A stretch of 17,292 nt of DNA from Chryseobacterium gleum (GCA_945878835.1 CAMCUG010000013.1:1-17292); one strand, 5' to 3'; shown: positions 1-7,591, counted from the stretch's first letter. Program-made: numbers and translations. Notes: generated from the letters alone by a model not told the origin.

Positions 1-1
1 T

Positions 2-754
2 CGTCCATCTTGGCATGCAGTGCTTGACGCGAAATTCAAAGGAAACATTCAGGGATATGCAGATAAGCTTTTCGCAACTTCAGTTATCGTTGACAAAACG
101 AAATTGATGAACTTCTTAGCGAAGCCAAATCAAAAGGTTTTTGAAAAAGATCTTGCTGTTGCAACAGCTAAGAGCGCAAGTGAATTTGGTGATGCTTTGG
201 GCAAACTTATTCCTCGCGAGAAGATGAGCAAGGGTCAGCGTCAGTTTGTTGCTGGACTTCGTGAAATGAATCCGGAAAAACAATACGCTCCAGATGCAAA
301 CAGCACCATGCGTATCACTTACGGCCAGGTGAAAGACTACACTCCAGCAGATGCTGTTCATTATGATTTCTACACTACTGCCACAGGTATTATGGAGAAG
401 CGTGATAACAGCAATCCAGAGTTCGTTGTACCTGAGGCGTTGGCTCAAAAAATTCTGAACAAAGAGTTTGGGCGTTATGCAAATGAGAAAGGTGAATTGC
501 CTTCTTGTTTCATTGCCGATTTAGATATCACCGGTGGAAACAGCGGAAGCCCTGTATTGGATGCAAACGGAAACGTGATTGGCATTGCCTTCGACGGCAA
601 CTGGGAAGCTATGAGCGGAGACATTGCATACGAACCAGCCTTGCAACGGACGATTGCAGTTGACATTCGTTATGTGTTGTTCATTGTTGAAGAGCTTATG
701 GGCGGAAAGAATATTGTAGATGAGATGTTGTTTGTGCGAGGAGCAAGAAACTAA
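2..754 (+). CDS. S46 family dipeptidyl-peptidase (DPP7-like), C-terminal part, 5' end outside window
   Basis: Serine dipeptidyl-peptidase of family S46 (DPP7/DPP11), which removes dipeptides from the N-terminus of oligopeptides in the periplasm of Bacteroidota. The frame is open from base 2 to the TAA at 752-754, so about 250 residues of a protein normally near 700 are present; the GTG at 20 is just an internal Val codon. The nucleophile motif GGNSGSP is clear, with the catalytic Ser codon at 542-544. Eighteen residues downstream the sequence reads FDGNWEAMSGD. Gly at this position is the DPP7 state (hydrophobic/broad P1), whereas DPP11 has Arg there and cleaves after Asp/Glu. The catalytic His and Asp lie upstream of the window. 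The C-terminal helix typical of the family (around RYVLFIVEELMGG) is intact. It is followed by a strong bidirectional hairpin. Family call is firm; the subtype rests on one diagnostic residue and its surroundings. Confidence 0.95.
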   Translation, partial: RPSWHAVLDAKFKGNIQGYADKLFATSVIVDKTKLMNFLAKPNQKVFEKDLAVATAKSASEFGDALGKLIPREKMSKGQRQFVAGLREMNPEKQYAPDANSTMRITYGQVKDYTPADAVHYDFYTTATGIMEKRDNSNPEFVVPEALAQKILNKEFGRYANEKGELPSCFIADLDITGGNSGSPVLDANGNVIGIAFDGNWEAMSGDIAYEPALQRTIAVDIRYVLFIVEELMGGKNIVDEMLFVRGARN

Positions 755-771
755 TTGAAATTAGAAGAATT

Positions 772-801
772 AAAAAGGTCGACCAATGGTCGACCTTTTT
801 T
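772..801. terminator. Bidirectional intrinsic terminator between S46 peptidase and ferredoxin genes
   Basis: Perfect 13-bp inverted repeat: AAAAAGGTCGACC (772-784), loop AAT (785-787), GGTCGACCTTTTT (788-800). The A-run on the left arm becomes a U-run when read on the minus strand, so the same hairpin can end transcription of both convergent genes (stop codons at 754 and 820). Confidence 0.9.
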
Positions 802-819
802 ATTTCCTTCAGTATGCAA

Positions 820-1170
820 TTACAAATGCATAAACTCTTTCTTCTTCAACAAATATTCTTCTGACTCTCTGAATGCTGGATCGTCTACGCAGCAGTCTAC
901 TGGACATACCGCCGCACATTGAGGTTCGTCGTGAAATCCAACGCACTCCGTGCATTTGTCTGAAACGATGTAGTAAACATCCATGCTCTTTGCTTCTTGC
1001 AATCCATCTGCATCTAATTCACCACCGCCGTTCAGTGGATTCATGATTCCACGAAGTCCCGTTCCCTCACTATACTTCCACTCTGCTCCACCTTCATAGA
1101 TTGCGTGGTTTGGACACTCTGGTTCGCATGCACCGCAGTTGATGCATTCGTCTGTAATCATTATTGCCAT
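820..1170 (-). CDS. 2[4Fe-4S] ferredoxin (4Fe-4S dicluster domain protein)
   Basis: Small cytoplasmic electron carrier of 116 residues. The first cluster motif is C9-x2-C12-x2-C15-x3-C19-P. The second is C73-x2-C76-x8-C85-x3-C89-P, the spacing seen in YfhL/Alvin-type bacterial ferredoxins, followed by an extra C93-C94 pair. Between the clusters is a roughly 50-residue acidic, Gly-rich insert, which is usual for the Bacteroidota version of this protein. The start at 1170 (MAIMITDEC) leaves the standard short N-terminus before the first Cys; Met4 is a less likely alternative. It is divergent from the acyl-CoA reductase gene with 58 bases between start codons, an arrangement I know from other Flavobacteria, where serC/serA often follow. 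It has its own TTG-N18-TAAATTTG promoter. Its redox partner is not shown by the sequence. Confidence 0.93.
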   Translation of the reverse strand: MAIMITDECINCGACEPECPNHAIYEGGAEWKYSEGTGLRGIMNPLNGGGELDADGLQEAKSMDVYYIVSDKCTECVGFHDEPQCAAVCPVDCCVDDPAFRESEEYLLKKKEFMHL

Positions 1171-1197
1171 ATTCTGCTATTTATCTGAATTCAACCT

Positions 1198-1205
1198 TAA
1201 TTTCG
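1198..1205 (+). promoter_or_regulatory. Possible -7 box of the acyl-CoA reductase gene
   Basis: TAATTTCG, one base off TAnnTTTG, ends 23 bases before the ATG at 1229. No TTG is found at the expected -33 distance. It sits only 4 bases from the divergent ferredoxin -7 box, so the two polymerases would compete. Confidence 0.35.
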
Positions 1206-1209
1206 CCTG

Positions 1210-1238
1210 CAAATTTAATACACCTACGATGAATTCAA
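1210..1238 (-). promoter_or_regulatory. Bacteroidota-type promoter of the ferredoxin gene
   Basis: On the minus strand, TTG (1238-1236), 18 bases, then TAAATTTG (1217-1210). This is a full match to the Bacteroidota TTG-N(17-23)-TAnnTTTG promoter. The -7 box ends 39 bases before the ferredoxin start codon. The -33 element lies inside the first codons of the divergent acyl-CoA reductase gene. Confidence 0.65.
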
Positions 1239-2284
1239 CATTAGAACAGCGAATTCAAACATTTGTTCAGCTGGGACAGGCCCTACAGCACTTTTCAAAC
1301 AAGCAAGAATGGCCTGGATACGCCTGCGGATTAACCGAAGAGGAGTTCAACGGAGTAAACGATGTTATCGAATCGGCATTTACGTTCAACGGTTGGTTCA
1401 CTGCTGCCAATGTTCGTCAAGCCCTTTCGGCTTGGGCGAATGAGCTAACCGTTGAGAAATTAACTGCCTGGACAAAGGACCATTCCTATGCCACGTCACC
1501 TAAAACAATTGCAGTTATCTGCGCTGGAAATATTCCTGGTGTTGCATTTCACGATATTCTATCTGTTCTTATATCAGGACATAAGCTTCTGATAAAACTG
1601 AGTTCAGATGACCCTATACTTATTCCAGCACTTTTAAAAATTGCAGGAAAGTTTGAAAATGATTTCGAATTGAACTATTCTTTTTCGAAAGGAAAATTAG
1701 AAAATTTCGATGCTGTTATTGCCACAGGGGGCAATTCAACTGCGGCTCACTTCCACAATTATTTTGGAAAATATCCGCACATCATACGTCAAAATAGAAA
1801 CAGCGTTGCCATTCTCGATGGAAATGAAACGGATGAGCAATTGGAAAAGTTAGGGAACGATCTTTTCGATTATTTCGGTTTAGGATGTAGGAATGTAACG
1901 AAGCTCTATTTGCCTGTTGATTTCGATCTAGACCGAATCTTTAACGGTATTTTCAGTTTTCAATCCATTGCCACTCACAACAAATACGCGAACAACTATG
2001 ACTACAACAAAGCTGTTTGGCTGTTGAATAACGAGGACTTACTCGAAAACGGATTTGTAATATTCAAGGAAGACAAAAACATTGCATCGCCTGTTGCGTC
2101 AGTATTCTACGAGCGTTACGAAAACAAAGTAGCTTTACTTCAACACCTGAAAAATCACGAAACCCAAATTCAATGTATTGTTGGAAATGAGTTTATTCCA
2201 TTTGGAAATAGCCAGTGTCCTACCCTCTCTGATTACGCAGATAATGTGAACACACTCGAATTCTTAATGTCGCTGAACCCTTAA
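1229..2284 (+). CDS. Acyl-CoA reductase, LuxC family
   Basis: LuxC-like (PF05893 type) NAD(P)H-dependent reductase that converts fatty acyl groups, via an acyl-thioester on a Cys, to aldehydes. The 351-residue protein shows the aldehyde-dehydrogenase-like fold features: the nucleotide-binding segment around residues 94-125 (VICAGNIPGVAFHDILSV), the ATGGNST loop (165-171) and the catalytic Cys220 in GLGCRNVTKL. The reading frame is open 30 codons further upstream to 1139, but that stretch overlaps the ferredoxin gene and lacks similarity to the family, so the ATG at 1229 (MNSTLEQRI) is chosen. In many Flavobacteria this gene is adjacent to the same ferredoxin and followed by serC/serA; here a lipoprotein gene follows instead. 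No LuxE or LuxD partner is in the window, so the physiological substrate is open. Confidence 0.88.
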   Translation: MNSTLEQRIQTFVQLGQALQHFSNKQEWPGYACGLTEEEFNGVNDVIESAFTFNGWFTAANVRQALSAWANELTVEKLTAWTKDHSYATSPKTIAVICAGNIPGVAFHDILSVLISGHKLLIKLSSDDPILIPALLKIAGKFENDFELNYSFSKGKLENFDAVIATGGNSTAAHFHNYFGKYPHIIRQNRNSVAILDGNETDEQLEKLGNDLFDYFGLGCRNVTKLYLPVDFDLDRIFNGIFSFQSIATHNKYANNYDYNKAVWLLNNEDLLENGFVIFKEDKNIASPVASVFYERYENKVALLQHLKNHETQIQCIVGNEFIPFGNSQCPTLSDYADNVNTLEFLMSLNP

Positions 2285-2303
2285 GAATTCCGAAGAATTG
2301 AAT

Positions 2304-2332
2304 TTGTAGTCCTCAAACAAGACTTATATTTG
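2304..2332 (+). promoter_or_regulatory. Bacteroidota-type promoter of the lipoprotein gene
   Basis: TTG (2304-2306), 18 bases, TATATTTG (2325-2332): a full consensus match. Only AAAC separates the -7 box from the ATG at 2337, so transcription would be expected to start at or next to the start codon. Confidence 0.7.
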
Positions 2333-2336
2333 AAAC

Positions 2337-3473
2337 ATGAATAAGATTATTACATTGTCGGCCATAGCGGCAATTTCATTAGCTGTTTTTTCTTCTTGCG
2401 ACACCGATGTAGATTTAACTGCACCTTACGCGAGCACAACAGTTGTATTCGGATTGCTAGACCCTCAGGCCGATACTCAGTTCGTGAAAATAAACAAGAC
2501 CTTTCTTGGTGATGGCAATTTGAACGAGTACGCCATGATTCGCGACAGCTCTGAATACAAGTGGGAAGAATTTACTTCTCTGCGCATTGACGAGTATGTT
2601 TCAGGGAATCCTAATCCAATTGCAACACACAACCTTTCGCCAATTACCATTAACAACAAAGACGTGAACGGCATGTTTTACGGACCAGCGCAAACGGTTT
2701 ATTATTTTGCAACTCCTACTGGACTTAATCCAAATGCCACCTACAAACTCGTTGCCGATTTCGTTTCTCGTCCAGACATATTCGCTTGGACCAATGTTAT
2801 TCCTTCAGCCAATGTCTTTTTCCAAAGCCCACAAACCAACTTAGGATTGTCTTTCGCCTCGACAAACACCTTAACAGGAGCTATAGATTATCGCGACAAT
2901 GTTTCCATTCGTTGGACACCGATTGACAATGCTGAGATTTATGATTTAGCTCTTCGCTTTTACTACACTGAGAATGTATACTCCGACAATGCGCTTACGG
3001 TATTGGTGTCATCTACGGATAAGTTCATTGATTGGAAAATTGGAACCTTCAACGCTGACGACATTGATTTGAATTCAGGTTATTACAATCTAACATTTAA
3101 TGCAGAGCCGTTCTTTTCATATTTAGGAACCAACATTCCAACAGATTCGCATATTCGTCGTGAAGCAGGAACCTACGACGGCAACAAGACTCGCGCTTTC
3201 GAATTGCGCATGGGATTAGCAAACGATGAATTGAAGACTTACATCAATGTAAACAATCCTGTAACCGGCATTATTCAAGAGCGTCCAAGTTATACGAACG
3301 TTGTAGGTGGATTAGGTCTATTCGCTTCACGTGCGAGTGCATATGTGTTGAATATTCCACTTGAATCTGGAAATGGAACAAGTAACATTAACGCGTTGAA
3401 GAACGGCTTTTACACTTCCGATTTGAACTTCTGCGATCCGAATCCGAGCAACACAGAATTCACTTGCAACTAA
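2337..3473 (+). CDS. Putative outer-membrane lipoprotein, DUF4249-like
   Basis: A 378-residue envelope protein. Residues 1-20 are a lipoprotein signal peptide ending in FSS-C21, so Cys21 should be lipidated and the protein anchored in the outer membrane. The mature N-terminus (DVDLTAPY followed by VVFGLLDPQADTQFVKINKTFLG) and the C-terminal TNVVGGLGLFASR segment resemble the DUF4249 family of Bacteroidota lipoproteins, which are mostly beta proteins often found near TonB-dependent receptors. No receptor gene is next to it here. The resemblance is from recall of the pattern, not an alignment. Three Cys residues occur (lipid Cys21 and two near the C-terminus, in FCDPN and FTCN), the latter possibly a disulfide. 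It has its own promoter and ends in a bidirectional hairpin. Function unknown. Confidence 0.75.
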   Translation: MNKIITLSAIAAISLAVFSSCDTDVDLTAPYASTTVVFGLLDPQADTQFVKINKTFLGDGNLNEYAMIRDSSEYKWEEFTSLRIDEYVSGNPNPIATHNLSPITINNKDVNGMFYGPAQTVYYFATPTGLNPNATYKLVADFVSRPDIFAWTNVIPSANVFFQSPQTNLGLSFASTNTLTGAIDYRDNVSIRWTPIDNAEIYDLALRFYYTENVYSDNALTVLVSSTDKFIDWKIGTFNADDIDLNSGYYNLTFNAEPFFSYLGTNIPTDSHIRREAGTYDGNKTRAFELRMGLANDELKTYINVNNPVTGIIQERPSYTNVVGGLGLFASRASAYVLNIPLESGNGTSNINALKNGFYTSDLNFCDPNPSNTEFTCN

Positions 3474-3490
3474 GAAATTTCAAGTAATAA

Positions 3491-3516
3491 AAAAAGGGAG
3501 CGTTCGCTCCCTTTTT
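3491..3516. terminator. Bidirectional intrinsic terminator
   Basis: AAAAAGGGAGC (3491-3501), loop GTTC, GCTCCCTTTTT (3506-3516): 11-bp perfect stem with A-run and T-run on opposite sides. It serves the lipoprotein gene (stop at 3473) and the convergent T9SS cargo gene (stop at 3535). Confidence 0.9.
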
Positions 3517-3534
3517 CATTTCAATAAACTTCTA

Positions 3535-4584
3535 TTACTTCTTCAAGAAATAAGTCTCACTTGTTGCTGTTTTTAGGAAGTATAATCCGTTAGCCAAACC
3601 ACTCACTTCGATCTGAGAGTTGTCTGAAATACTTCCTTCCATTACACGCTTACCTTCCATGTTAAAAACCGAGTAAGGAACGTTGTATGCACCTTCCCAT
3701 TTAACAGTTAAGTAATCTGTTGTTGGATTGGGAAACACTGCGAATTGAGGAGCCGCAGCTTCTAATATGCTTATTGTTTGTGCAGATACCAACACGCCAC
3801 TATTTGCTCCAGCCGTGTAATTTACCTGAACCAATGGAACCAAATGCTCTTGAACCAAGAACTTATATTCAATTGCCTCTGGACGATCGAACTGAAATCC
3901 GAAACCTAAAAGATCCACATAAATAGAATCTGCAGCATTGATTGTTGTTTTTATGCGAATGGCATTGTATGACGTTCCGAAATAATTCACCGTTCCCCAT
4001 CCGTCAACTTCGTTCACGCGTGTTTGGTTTGTCTTTCTATAACCCAATGTAGGAATTTGAATCACCTGTTCTGAAACACTGGTATGTACATCGCCGAAAG
4101 CCACTGGGTAATCGTAAACCACATCAACAGGACTTGCTTGCTGCGGAATTGGAATACCACTCACCGTTGCTCCTACTCCAACAATCGCATAACGACTGTT
4201 GCTGTTTTGGTAATACGAATAAATATCTTCCAGCGTAACAGGAAGTCCTTGCGTACTGCCTCCTATTGATGCTAAACCTATTGCGAAGTCTGAATTGTGT
4301 TCCGAATCGAAAGGGCTATTGAAAAAGATCTGATATGCGAAAGGAGTGGTTGAAATATCTACACATTCTTGTTGCTGAATATTTCCTGTTAGCGTTAGGT
4401 TGCTCTCGTCGAAATTCCAAACATGATTGGGCCCTGTATCACCTACATTGAATGTTCCAATAATGGTTGCGTTCTCTTGTGCAAGAATATCTCCGCCCAT
4501 GGGCAAATCATTTTTGGTTATGGTAATTTGTGCGCTTAAACAGAAAGGCGCAACGATCAAAACGCTGAGTAACAGTTTTTTCAT
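3535..4584 (-). CDS. Secreted protein with T9SS type A sorting domain
   Basis: A 349-residue exported protein. Residues 1-19 (MKKLLLSVLIVAPFCLSAQ) are a Sec signal peptide with cleavage after SAQ. Residues from about 279 to the end form a type A T9SS sorting domain: FAVFPNPTTDYLTVKW, then YSVFNMEGKRVMEG, then LANGLYFLKT and a terminal FLKK. The protein is thus expected to cross the outer membrane by the type IX system, with the C-terminal domain cleaved off. The middle region (20-275) is a beta-rich ectodomain that I cannot assign; its N-terminal part (DTGPNHVWNF) is of a kind common in flavobacterial T9SS cargo. It is monocistronic between a hairpin and a divergent small gene. Confidence 0.88.
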   Translation of the reverse strand: MKKLLLSVLIVAPFCLSAQITITKNDLPMGGDILAQENATIIGTFNVGDTGPNHVWNFDESNLTLTGNIQQQECVDISTTPFAYQIFFNSPFDSEHNSDFAIGLASIGGSTQGLPVTLEDIYSYYQNSNSRYAIVGVGATVSGIPIPQQASPVDVVYDYPVAFGDVHTSVSEQVIQIPTLGYRKTNQTRVNEVDGWGTVNYFGTSYNAIRIKTTINAADSIYVDLLGFGFQFDRPEAIEYKFLVQEHLVPLVQVNYTAGANSGVLVSAQTISILEAAAPQFAVFPNPTTDYLTVKWEGAYNVPYSVFNMEGKRVMEGSISDNSQIEVSGLANGLYFLKTATSETYFLKK

Positions 4585-4602
4585 TTCATTAAGGTTGTGT
4601 AA

Positions 4603-4610
4603 CGAAGGTA
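4603..4610 (-). promoter_or_regulatory. Possible -7 box of the T9SS cargo gene
   Basis: Minus-strand TACCTTCG, one base off TAnnTTTG, 18 bases before the ATG at 4584. No TTG at the normal -33 spacing, so support is modest. Confidence 0.3.
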
Positions 4611-4722
4611 TAAAATTTAGTTAATATGTTGTGAGCAAAAAATTAGACTTGCTTGTCATACACCCAAGTTAGAGGAGTACATTCGTTAAGAAGCTTAAAC
4701 AAAACTTTTGGAGATTTAGAAC

Positions 4723-4998
4723 ATGGATAAATACGATTTCGTAATCTTAGATATCATTCAGACTTTTCGCAAGAACAACAAAAGTCAATACATTAAACTC
4801 AATCAATTAGAGGCTAATTTCTGGACGCGCATTCAACGCGATGCTGCTCATCAAACGCATAGCACGCAACTTGGGGAGCGTGTGACGAAATTATACCTTG
4901 AAGGGTTTATTGTAAACAAAGGCGGTCTTGGTTACAACGTAACGAAGAAAGGAAAAGAACAAATTGTTGTTCTTTCCAATCTTGAAGAGATTTCTTAA
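4723..4998 (+). CDS. Small winged-helix-like protein of unknown function
   Basis: A 91-residue protein without signal peptide or membrane segment. I do not recognise a named family. The C-terminal half reads like a winged helix: a likely recognition helix in the HSTQLGERVTKLYLEG stretch followed by a wing FIVNKGGLGYNVTKKGKEQI, resembling the 'xxLxxxGLIxxxxGGYxLTxKG' pattern of small DNA-binding proteins. The N-terminal half is helical and charged (RKNNKSQYIKLNQLEANF). The ATG at 4723 has GGAG at 4710-4713, a rare possible Shine-Dalgarno in this window. Its TAA stop overlaps the stop of the convergent PIN-PhoH gene by the palindrome TTAA. Whether it binds DNA or acts on the neighbouring gene is not shown. 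Confidence 0.7.
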   Translation: MDKYDFVILDIIQTFRKNNKSQYIKLNQLEANFWTRIQRDAAHQTHSTQLGERVTKLYLEGFIVNKGGLGYNVTKKGKEQIVVLSNLEEIS

Positions 4999-6332
4999 AG
5001 CATCTCGTTCGCTAAGTTCGCTAGCTCACTTCTTTCGCCTTTTTCAAGTGTAATGTGACAATATAAATCTTGTCCTTTCAATCTATCCATTACATATGAT
5101 AAACCATTCGATTGTTCGTCAAGATACGGAGTGTCAATCTGACGAACATCCCCAGTCAAAATCACTTTTGTGTTTTCTCCAGCGCGGGTAATAATTGTCT
5201 TGACTTCATGTGGAGTCAGGTTCTGTGCCTCATCAATAATAAATACACAGTTGGAAAGACTTCTTCCGCGAATAAACGCTAACGGCGTAATTATTATTCT
5301 TCCATCGGCTTGCATTTCATCGATTACTTTTCTTTTCTTTTCGTGTTCAGAATATTGTTTCTTAATGAAATTCAAATTATCGAACAGCGGTTGCATATAG
5401 GGTGAAACTTTTTCCTCGGCATCTCCGGGAAGGAAACCAATGTCTCTGTTTGAAAGTGGAATAATTGGGCGAGCTAAAATCAATTGATCGAATCCATTTC
5501 TCATTTCCAAGGAGCCTGCTAATGCGAGTAAAGTTTTTCCCGTTCCTGCAACTCCTGAAATAGTAATGAGCTTTATTTCTGGATTCATGATAGCATGCAG
5601 CGCGAAAGCTTGTTCAGCATTTTTGGGTTTAATGCCCATTGCATAAACTTTATCTATACGATCAACTTTCTTTTCTATTCCACCGTGGAAAGCAAGGGCA
5701 CTCGAGGTTCCAGACTTCAATACATAAAAATGATTGTTGTGTTTTTCTTTACCTAAGATTTTCGCATCTTTCAATTCACCCGTCGTATAAAGCTTACGAA
5801 TAGCTTCTGCAGAAACATTTTCCAAGACGCTGTAACCGCGATAAGCTGTAACACTTTCTTTAACTTTTCCAGTTTTGTAATCCTCAGCAACTATATCTAA
5901 CGCCTTTCCTTTAATACGTAGGTTAATATCCTTTGTAACCAACACAACCTTGCTGCTCTTTTCTTGCTTCTGAAGAACTATAGCCGCATTTAAGATTTTA
6001 TGATCGTTTTTCTTTGATTGAAAGATCGCTTCAGCATCGTCGTTCGCAGATAATTCAAAATCTAGAATAATTTTAAATTTCCCCCCGTGTCCATTTCCTA
6101 ATGGAATCCATGCGTTCAAAGTGTGAGCTGAGGACAATCTATCTATGATACGAATAGTCTCGCGTGCTTCGAAATTTTTATTTTCATTACCCACTTTAAA
6201 CTTATCCAACTCCTCTAAAACAGTAATGGGAACGGCGACATAGTTGTCTTCGAAACTGTTAATACTGTTGTGGTCGTGCAGAAGGACAGAAGTGTCTAGC
6301 ACATAAATTTTTCTTTGTTTGCGAGGAGCCAT
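4995..6332 (-). CDS. PIN domain-PhoH family ATPase (PhoH2 type)
   Basis: A 445-residue cytoplasmic protein fusing a PIN ribonuclease domain (about 8-150) to a PhoH P-loop ATPase (about 235-445), the PhoH2/YlaK architecture, proposed to unwind and cleave RNA. PIN acidic residues are visible: Asp13 in VLDTS, Glu40 in VLEELDKF, Asp110 in KNDHKILNAA and Asp135 in TKDINLR. The ATPase shows Walker A GVAGTGKT (Lys266), the RGRSL motif (355-359), Walker B VFIIDEAQN (363-371) and the LTGDVRQID segment (392-400). All core residues seem intact, so an active enzyme is likely. PhoH2 genes in some phyla pair with a small antitoxin upstream (PhoAT); no such gene precedes this one on its strand, although a small winged-helix-like gene converges on its 3' end. 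Confidence 0.93.
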   Translation of the reverse strand: MAPRKQRKIYVLDTSVLLHDHNSINSFEDNYVAVPITVLEELDKFKVGNENKNFEARETIRIIDRLSSAHTLNAWIPLGNGHGGKFKIILDFELSANDDAEAIFQSKKNDHKILNAAIVLQKQEKSSKVVLVTKDINLRIKGKALDIVAEDYKTGKVKESVTAYRGYSVLENVSAEAIRKLYTTGELKDAKILGKEKHNNHFYVLKSGTSSALAFHGGIEKKVDRIDKVYAMGIKPKNAEQAFALHAIMNPEIKLITISGVAGTGKTLLALAGSLEMRNGFDQLILARPIIPLSNRDIGFLPGDAEEKVSPYMQPLFDNLNFIKKQYSEHEKKRKVIDEMQADGRIIITPLAFIRGRSLSNCVFIIDEAQNLTPHEVKTIITRAGENTKVILTGDVRQIDTPYLDEQSNGLSYVMDRLKGQDLYCHITLEKGERSELANLANEML

Positions 6333-6348
6333 GTTCGTTTGGTTTTAA

Positions 6349-6356
6349 CGAATATA
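6349..6356 (-). promoter_or_regulatory. Possible -7 box of the PIN-PhoH gene
   Basis: Minus-strand TATATTCG, one base off TAnnTTTG, 16 bases before the ATG at 6332. No TTG at the expected distance upstream. Confidence 0.3.
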
Positions 6357-6406
6357 TCCCTTCAATCGTTCAACCTAAATAAACAACCCGCGAGTTATTA
6401 ACCGAT

Positions 6407-7588
6407 TTAAATGAACCGATTTTTGAAAAACTTAACACTGCGGTAAAAGAAAGACAACAACAGCAGCAGCAGGAGAGAAAGACCTATTCCTCCTTCATCG
6501 AGTTGCTTTGAAAGTGTTTTTTCAACTAAATCTGGACTATTAAAAAGAAAAGGAATTGATGCGCAAATCAGCCCCAAAGCCCCTATCCATTTACCCCTTT
6601 TATTCCATGTTGAAACCGTGATGAGTATCATTAGGAAGAACGGCATTGCCCACAAGAAATGTTCGGTGTCGGTGTGTGTTAAAACTGGAATTAATGCCAG
6701 AAGAATCAAGGCTTCATTGGATTGAAATCCTTTCCCGATATTCTTCCAAATAAATTTCAAGTACGTCAATCCTGCAATAGCCAATCCAATGAGCACAGCT
6801 GCCTTCGGCACTACTGCCATATGCACGGATGATAATATTTTTTGAATGAAGAAGTATATGGTATTCGGGCTTTGATCCAATTGCACGTTGTGCCCTTGAA
6901 CCGCCTTCAACCATTGTGAATGAAGGACAACAAATCTATTCGGAACACAAACGAATAATACAAGGGCTGCTCCCATTAATCCAAGCAACGTATAGAGCAA
7001 TACTTTCCATTCTTTTTTCAAAATGAAATATGGAAGGAGAATTAGGAAGTGAATCTTGAAACACAAGACTACAGCGTAAATAAGGCCTGCCTTAGCGTAT
7101 TGTTTGTTGTCAATGGAACGCACCGACCAAAGAGAGAGCAAGAGTAAAAGCGCATTGACGTTTCCTAAAAATAATTCACGTTCTAACTGATCCACGAAGA
7201 ACAAAAAAGTCATGGCAAGCATGAACCACACTTCCTTTCCCCAAGAAATTTGCTTGAAAAAAGTTTGTTTGAATTCATTCAACAACAAAACAAGAATACC
7301 AGTATTCAATAAGTAAAACAACACCGCGGCCACATCGTACTTCAACAAAGCAAAAGGCAAAAACGGCACAAGCACTTCGGGAGAATACTTGTAGAATCCG
7401 CTTGACAATCCGAAGGACTTTCCATAAACTTGTTCGCCATTCATGAGCGCATCGGCAGCTCCGTAATACACGTTGAAATCGCTTAATTGAAAGCGATAGT
7501 TCACGAAGAGCAGAACCAAGTATAAAACAGGAGGGAGCGCGAACCATCGCGCTCCCTTCCAAAAATATTTAAATTCTTCTTTCAGCAT
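6407..7588 (-). CDS. GT87-family (DUF2029) integral membrane glycosyltransferase
   Basis: A 393-residue polytopic membrane protein with roughly ten hydrophobic segments, of the GT87 type: polyprenyl-phosphate-sugar-dependent transferases that work on the outer face of the cytoplasmic membrane (mannosyltransferases in actinobacteria). After the first helix it has the diagnostic loop SDFNVYYGAADALMNGEQVY with Asp37 as the likely catalytic residue, followed by GFYKYSPE (64-71) where GT87 proteins show a Tyr-x-Pro-like motif. A late loop THTDTEHFLWAMPF is also GT87/GT-C-like. It begins three bases after the stop of the T9SS cargo gene (TAA-GAA-ATG), so translation is probably coupled. Sugar donor and acceptor cannot be read from the sequence; a role in glycosylating secreted or surface material is inferred from the neighbour. 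Confidence 0.82.
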   Translation of the reverse strand: MLKEEFKYFWKGARWFALPPVLYLVLLFVNYRFQLSDFNVYYGAADALMNGEQVYGKSFGLSSGFYKYSPEVLVPFLPFALLKYDVAAVLFYLLNTGILVLLLNEFKQTFFKQISWGKEVWFMLAMTFLFFVDQLERELFLGNVNALLLLLSLWSVRSIDNKQYAKAGLIYAVVLCFKIHFLILLPYFILKKEWKVLLYTLLGLMGAALVLFVCVPNRFVVLHSQWLKAVQGHNVQLDQSPNTIYFFIQKILSSVHMAVVPKAAVLIGLAIAGLTYLKFIWKNIGKGFQSNEALILLALIPVLTHTDTEHFLWAMPFFLMILITVSTWNKRGKWIGALGLICASIPFLFNSPDLVEKTLSKQLDEGGIGLSLLLLLLLSFFYRSVKFFKNRFI

Positions 7589-7591
7589 TTC

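Noticed and set aside
1139..1228. Thirty-codon N-terminal extension of the acyl-CoA reductase frame
   Set aside because: It overlaps the start of the ferredoxin gene and its promoter, and does not resemble LuxC proteins; MNSTLEQRI at 1229 is the better start.
4427..4624. Plus-strand open frame opposite the 5' end of the T9SS cargo gene
   Set aside because: Shadow of signal peptide and ectodomain codons; low-complexity translation and no start context.
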